A stretch of 64,000 bases of DNA. Source: Gyromitra esculenta (taxonomy: Eukaryota; Ascomycota; Pezizomycetes; Pezizales; Discinaceae). The stretch spans positions 1,736,001 to 1,800,000 of the forward strand of contig JBCAML010000009.1 in the NCBI GenBank assembly GCA_038503075.1, read 5' to 3'. This document shows, piece after piece, positions 61,673-64,000 of the stretch; within the stretch, counting starts at the first letter, position 1; every line of letters starts with the position of its first letter. The translations under genes were made by a program, and so were the position numbers. The notes under the pieces were generated by a model that did not search any database, was not told the DNA's origin, and was given only the letters and a program-made list of their open reading frames with translations.

Positions 61673-62730
61673 TCACTCCGTAACGGGACCAACTCCAGCC
61701 CAACTCCACCATTTCTTCTTCCATGCCACAACCCCTCTCCCCTTCCCGGCATAATCCGCCCAAACCCCCACGCCATCCCACGCGCCCCCGTCCTGCCACA
61801 AAACCTTAACCCTCTCCGCCTGCAGCCACCCGCCTACCTCAACCATCAACACCTTCGCCTCCAAATTCCGCGCAATCCTCTCCACCGCCGGATAAAATAA
61901 ATCACCATCCTCCCCACCAATCTTCTCCGGCACTAACGCTAGCTTGGGCTCATAGTTCCTCACCGATCTCGCCGTCTCCGTCTCGAACCCTCGTTTCGAA
62001 ATATACGGCGGGTTCGCAACCACTATGTCTACTTTCCCACCTTCCTGATCCTGCGCCCATAATCGCCCATTGAAGTAGCGTCGTACCTTTCCCAGAGCAA
62101 AATCAGGGATCAGAACGTCGCCGCGCCGGAACATTACATTTAAGGCTGCATCGGCGGGGAGGTTGCCGGCGGCGATATTATGGGTGACGTTTTCTCGGGC
62201 GAGGGTTATGGCTGTGGGCGAGATGTCGATGCCGAAACACCGGGATTTGATTCCAGCGGCGGAAAGGAGGGAGTAGAGGTGTAATGGGATGCAACCAGTT
62301 CCTGTGCATAAGTCAAGGATGCGAAGGGGTCGAACGAGGGGACGGAGGTTGGCGGAGAGGTTGCTGAAGAGGTGGGTTGTTAGATGTTCGGTTTCTGGTC
62401 TAGAGGGCTATTAGAATTGGGTGTAGATGACGAATGGAGTGATGAAAGGTACCTGGGTATTAGAACTCCTTTCTTGCAGAGTATTTCTAGATCACCGAAG
62501 GGCTGAGTTCCGAGGATGTATTGCAGTGGTTCTCCTCGTCCCCGTCGTTCACATAGCTGCTCCAAAGTTTTCTTCCCTCGTTTCTTATCTTTTTTTTGGG
62601 CGATGAATTCTCGCAGCCAGCGTAGTTCGGATTCTGCTTGTTCGAGGGTTCGGCATTCTCGCAGCAGCGTGTGGAGTAATTGGTTTCTTGCGAGTGCGGT
62701 GTGGACGAGTGATTGTGGGAGGCGGGGCAT
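61673..62730 (-). CDS. MTQ1: MTQ1/HemK-type N5-glutamine methyltransferase of release factors
   Basis: Two exons (62730-62453 and 62399-61673) close a frame of 334 residues across a 53-nt intron (GTACCT..CTCTAG). The N-terminal helical domain has RRGRGEPLQYILGTQPFGDL, typical of PrmC/HemK. The Rossmann domain starts ILDLCTGTGCIPLHLYS (SAM binding), and the catalytic motif is VVANPPYISKRGF, with NPPY. In yeast, Mtq1 methylates the GGQ glutamine of the mitochondrial release factor. HemK homologues are bacterial-like, so a mitochondrial location is expected. The N-terminus (PQSLVHTALARNQLLHTLLR) could serve as a weak targeting signal. Mtq2 is excluded because it lacks this N-terminal domain and has a shorter sequence. 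Confidence 0.9.
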
Positions 62731-63284
62731 CCTGTGGTCTTTCTTTTTCTTTTGGAGGATCCCAGAAACGGAAGGTTGGGCGCAGATGTAAGGGACGCTT
62801 GGCAGGTAAGCGAACCCAACGGTGGCACCTACCTCCTGCTGATCGTTACTCGAGAGTATCGACCTAGCGATCCGTAATTTCGCAGGGGAGATTGCGCAAC
62901 TGCAAGGCGCCTTGAGTAAACGAAGGCAGATAGTGGAACGTACATCATTGTGTCACTATGTTTGCGATAGCTGGTCATGTAATATCACTCGCCTTGTTCC
63001 TGGGTTGATTGGAAATCTATCACCACTGGGGATTGAGAGCTTAAGACGATGTAGCAGCTACTTGAAAATAGTGATGATCGAGGAGGCAGACGGCGACGCC
63101 GGGACTTTAAGCGAAGATTTGCAGCCATCGTGGATGCGGGATAGGAAATGCTTCCGCACACCATCCCACACCCGCAAAAAACAGCGGAAATTGACGGCAG
63201 GTGGTAGTAAAGACAGCTATACGTAATAAAAGTGATGGAGACAAGTAAAAGGATGGTGAATAATGGTGAAAGATGATGAAAGAT

Positions 63285-63400
63285 GATGAGGCTTGATGGG
63301 AAGAGACGGAAAAAGGACGAAGACTGATAGAAGATGATGAAGCTTGATGGGAAGAGACGAGAGAGGGATGAAAATTGATGAAGCTTGATGGGAAGAGACG
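63285..63400. repeat. Three-copy tandem repeat
   Basis: The unit GATGARGCTTGATGGGAAGA plus GACG occurs at 63285, 63336 and 63377, with spacers of 27 and 17 nt that are also GATGAA-rich. Translated on the minus strand it makes a false Ser/His-rich frame. Confidence 0.7.
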
Positions 63401-63774
63401 GAGAAAGGATGAAGATTGATGAACATCGACAAGTAGCGGTGGAAAACAGTAGAGAAAAATAATCTTAAACCAGAAAAGCAATCAGAAGAAACTTCTCTTC
63501 ATCTCCTCGCACAGCGGCCAGAAGACAATGAGAAGCAGCAGTAGAAACCACTGACTTCTGTGGAAAAAAGGCATCTGCCAAAAACCACTATTAGTAGACT
63601 GGGTATGACCCCAGTCCAGAGAAGGTAGAGGACCAGGCGTGAGCCCGATCCCAGTGTGAAGAGACCAAGGCTACTGAAGCTCTCACCATAGGCAGGGAGA
63701 GCTCCAGCAGACAAGACCGTTAACGGTCCCGGAGCACCGCCTTCCGGAACGAAGAAGCCCAGAACTAGGAGCCT

Positions 63775-63933
63775 AGTCACTGGTGTTCAGCCCACTCCCG
63801 AAGGCGAGCGATCAACCAGCGACCGTGATAGCAGCCTCGAAGAGGCTCCGGGCGTTCCTTCCGGCGATGCCAGGGGAGGCCAAGGTCTAAACTGCCAGTC
63901 ACTGATGTTCGGCCCACTCCCGAAGGCGAGCGA
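63775..63933. repeat. Direct repeat of 37 bp
   Basis: AGTCACTGGTGTTCAGCCCA..CGAAGGCGAGCGA at 63775-63811 recurs with two changes at 63897-63933. It probably belongs to a repetitive element at the right end. Confidence 0.6.
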
Positions 63934-64000
63934 ACTATCAGTGCCACAGGCCAGCCTCGACAAGCAGGGCCTCCCCACTCGTAATACCGTGGTGGTTACC

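Larger units (their letters stand above)
62731..64000. other. Gene-free right edge with tandem and direct repeats
   Basis: No gene can be supported. An AATATCACTCG word lies at 62981-62991. Tandem repeats occupy 63285-63400. From about 63560 to the end the sequence is GC-richer than neighbouring non-coding DNA and rich in short palindromes such as CCGTTAACGG and CCTTCCGGAA, with a direct repeat at 63775-63933. This may be the border of a transposable element continuing beyond the window. Confidence 0.45.

Noticed and set aside
63107..63481. Minus-strand Ser/His-rich frames
   Set aside because: These are translations of the GATGAA-type tandem repeat with no start context or conserved pattern.

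Overview
The window looks like nuclear DNA of a filamentous ascomycete (Pezizomycotina). A Pezizomycetes or truffle-like origin is only a guess. The reasons are genes on both strands interrupted by short introns (mostly about 55-90 nt, GT..AG with CTAAY-like branch points), a HAM-2/Far11-type STRIPAK subunit, a SepA/Bni1-type formin about 1,900 residues long, nuclear-encoded mitochondrial proteins, and long AT-rich gene-poor stretches full of decayed genes and small inverted-repeat elements. No tRNA, rRNA, CRISPR array or operon was seen.

Layout. 1-6900: AT-rich, no supportable gene. 6901-8981: decayed F-box gene. 9000-12131: gene-poor, with a fold-back, a small TIR element and a telomere-like tract. 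12132-13680: Sld7-like replication gene. 14132-14263: fold-back. 14890-16215: relic of an NLR-like (Fungal_N plus ankyrin) gene. 17909-23156: a large gene predicted to encode three tandem protein kinase domains (kinase, pseudokinase, kinase) followed by about 12 near-identical ankyrin repeats. 23583-24168: MITE-like TIR element. 24979-28673 (-): Far11/HAM-2. 29075-30094 (+): AIM32-like. 30844-31074 (-): small ORF. 32098-33031: decayed F-box/ankyrin gene. 34519-36528 (-): seven-TM protein. 39910-41867 (+): mitochondrial tRNA-modification GTPase MSS1. 42526-43524 (-): intact F-box/ankyrin gene. 43525-48905: gene-poor, with a long hairpin. 48906-51870 (+): mitochondrial leucyl-tRNA synthetase. 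53559-59494 (-): formin. 60920-61288 (+): small membrane protein. 61673-62730 (-): MTQ1/HemK-type release-factor methyltransferase. 62731-64000: repeats, probably the edge of a mobile element.

Functionally there are two layers. Conserved housekeeping genes serve mitochondrial translation (LeuRS, MSS1, MTQ1), another mitochondrial role (AIM32-like), DNA replication (Sld7) and hyphal polarity or fusion signalling (formin, Far11). Between them lie accessory genes of recognition or ubiquitin type (kinase-ankyrin, F-box, F-box-ankyrin, NLR-like), several already broken. The breaks are often of C-to-T or G-to-A type, consistent with methylation or RIP-like mutation. The best candidate for an undescribed system is the triple-kinase/ankyrin protein, which resembles in outline the tandem-kinase immune proteins of plants. 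Two short words, TACATGTA and (A)TATCACTCG, recur in the non-coding DNA far more often than composition would predict.

All exon borders are my reading of the sequence. Most were checked for phase and close an exact reading frame, but none is confirmed by transcripts.
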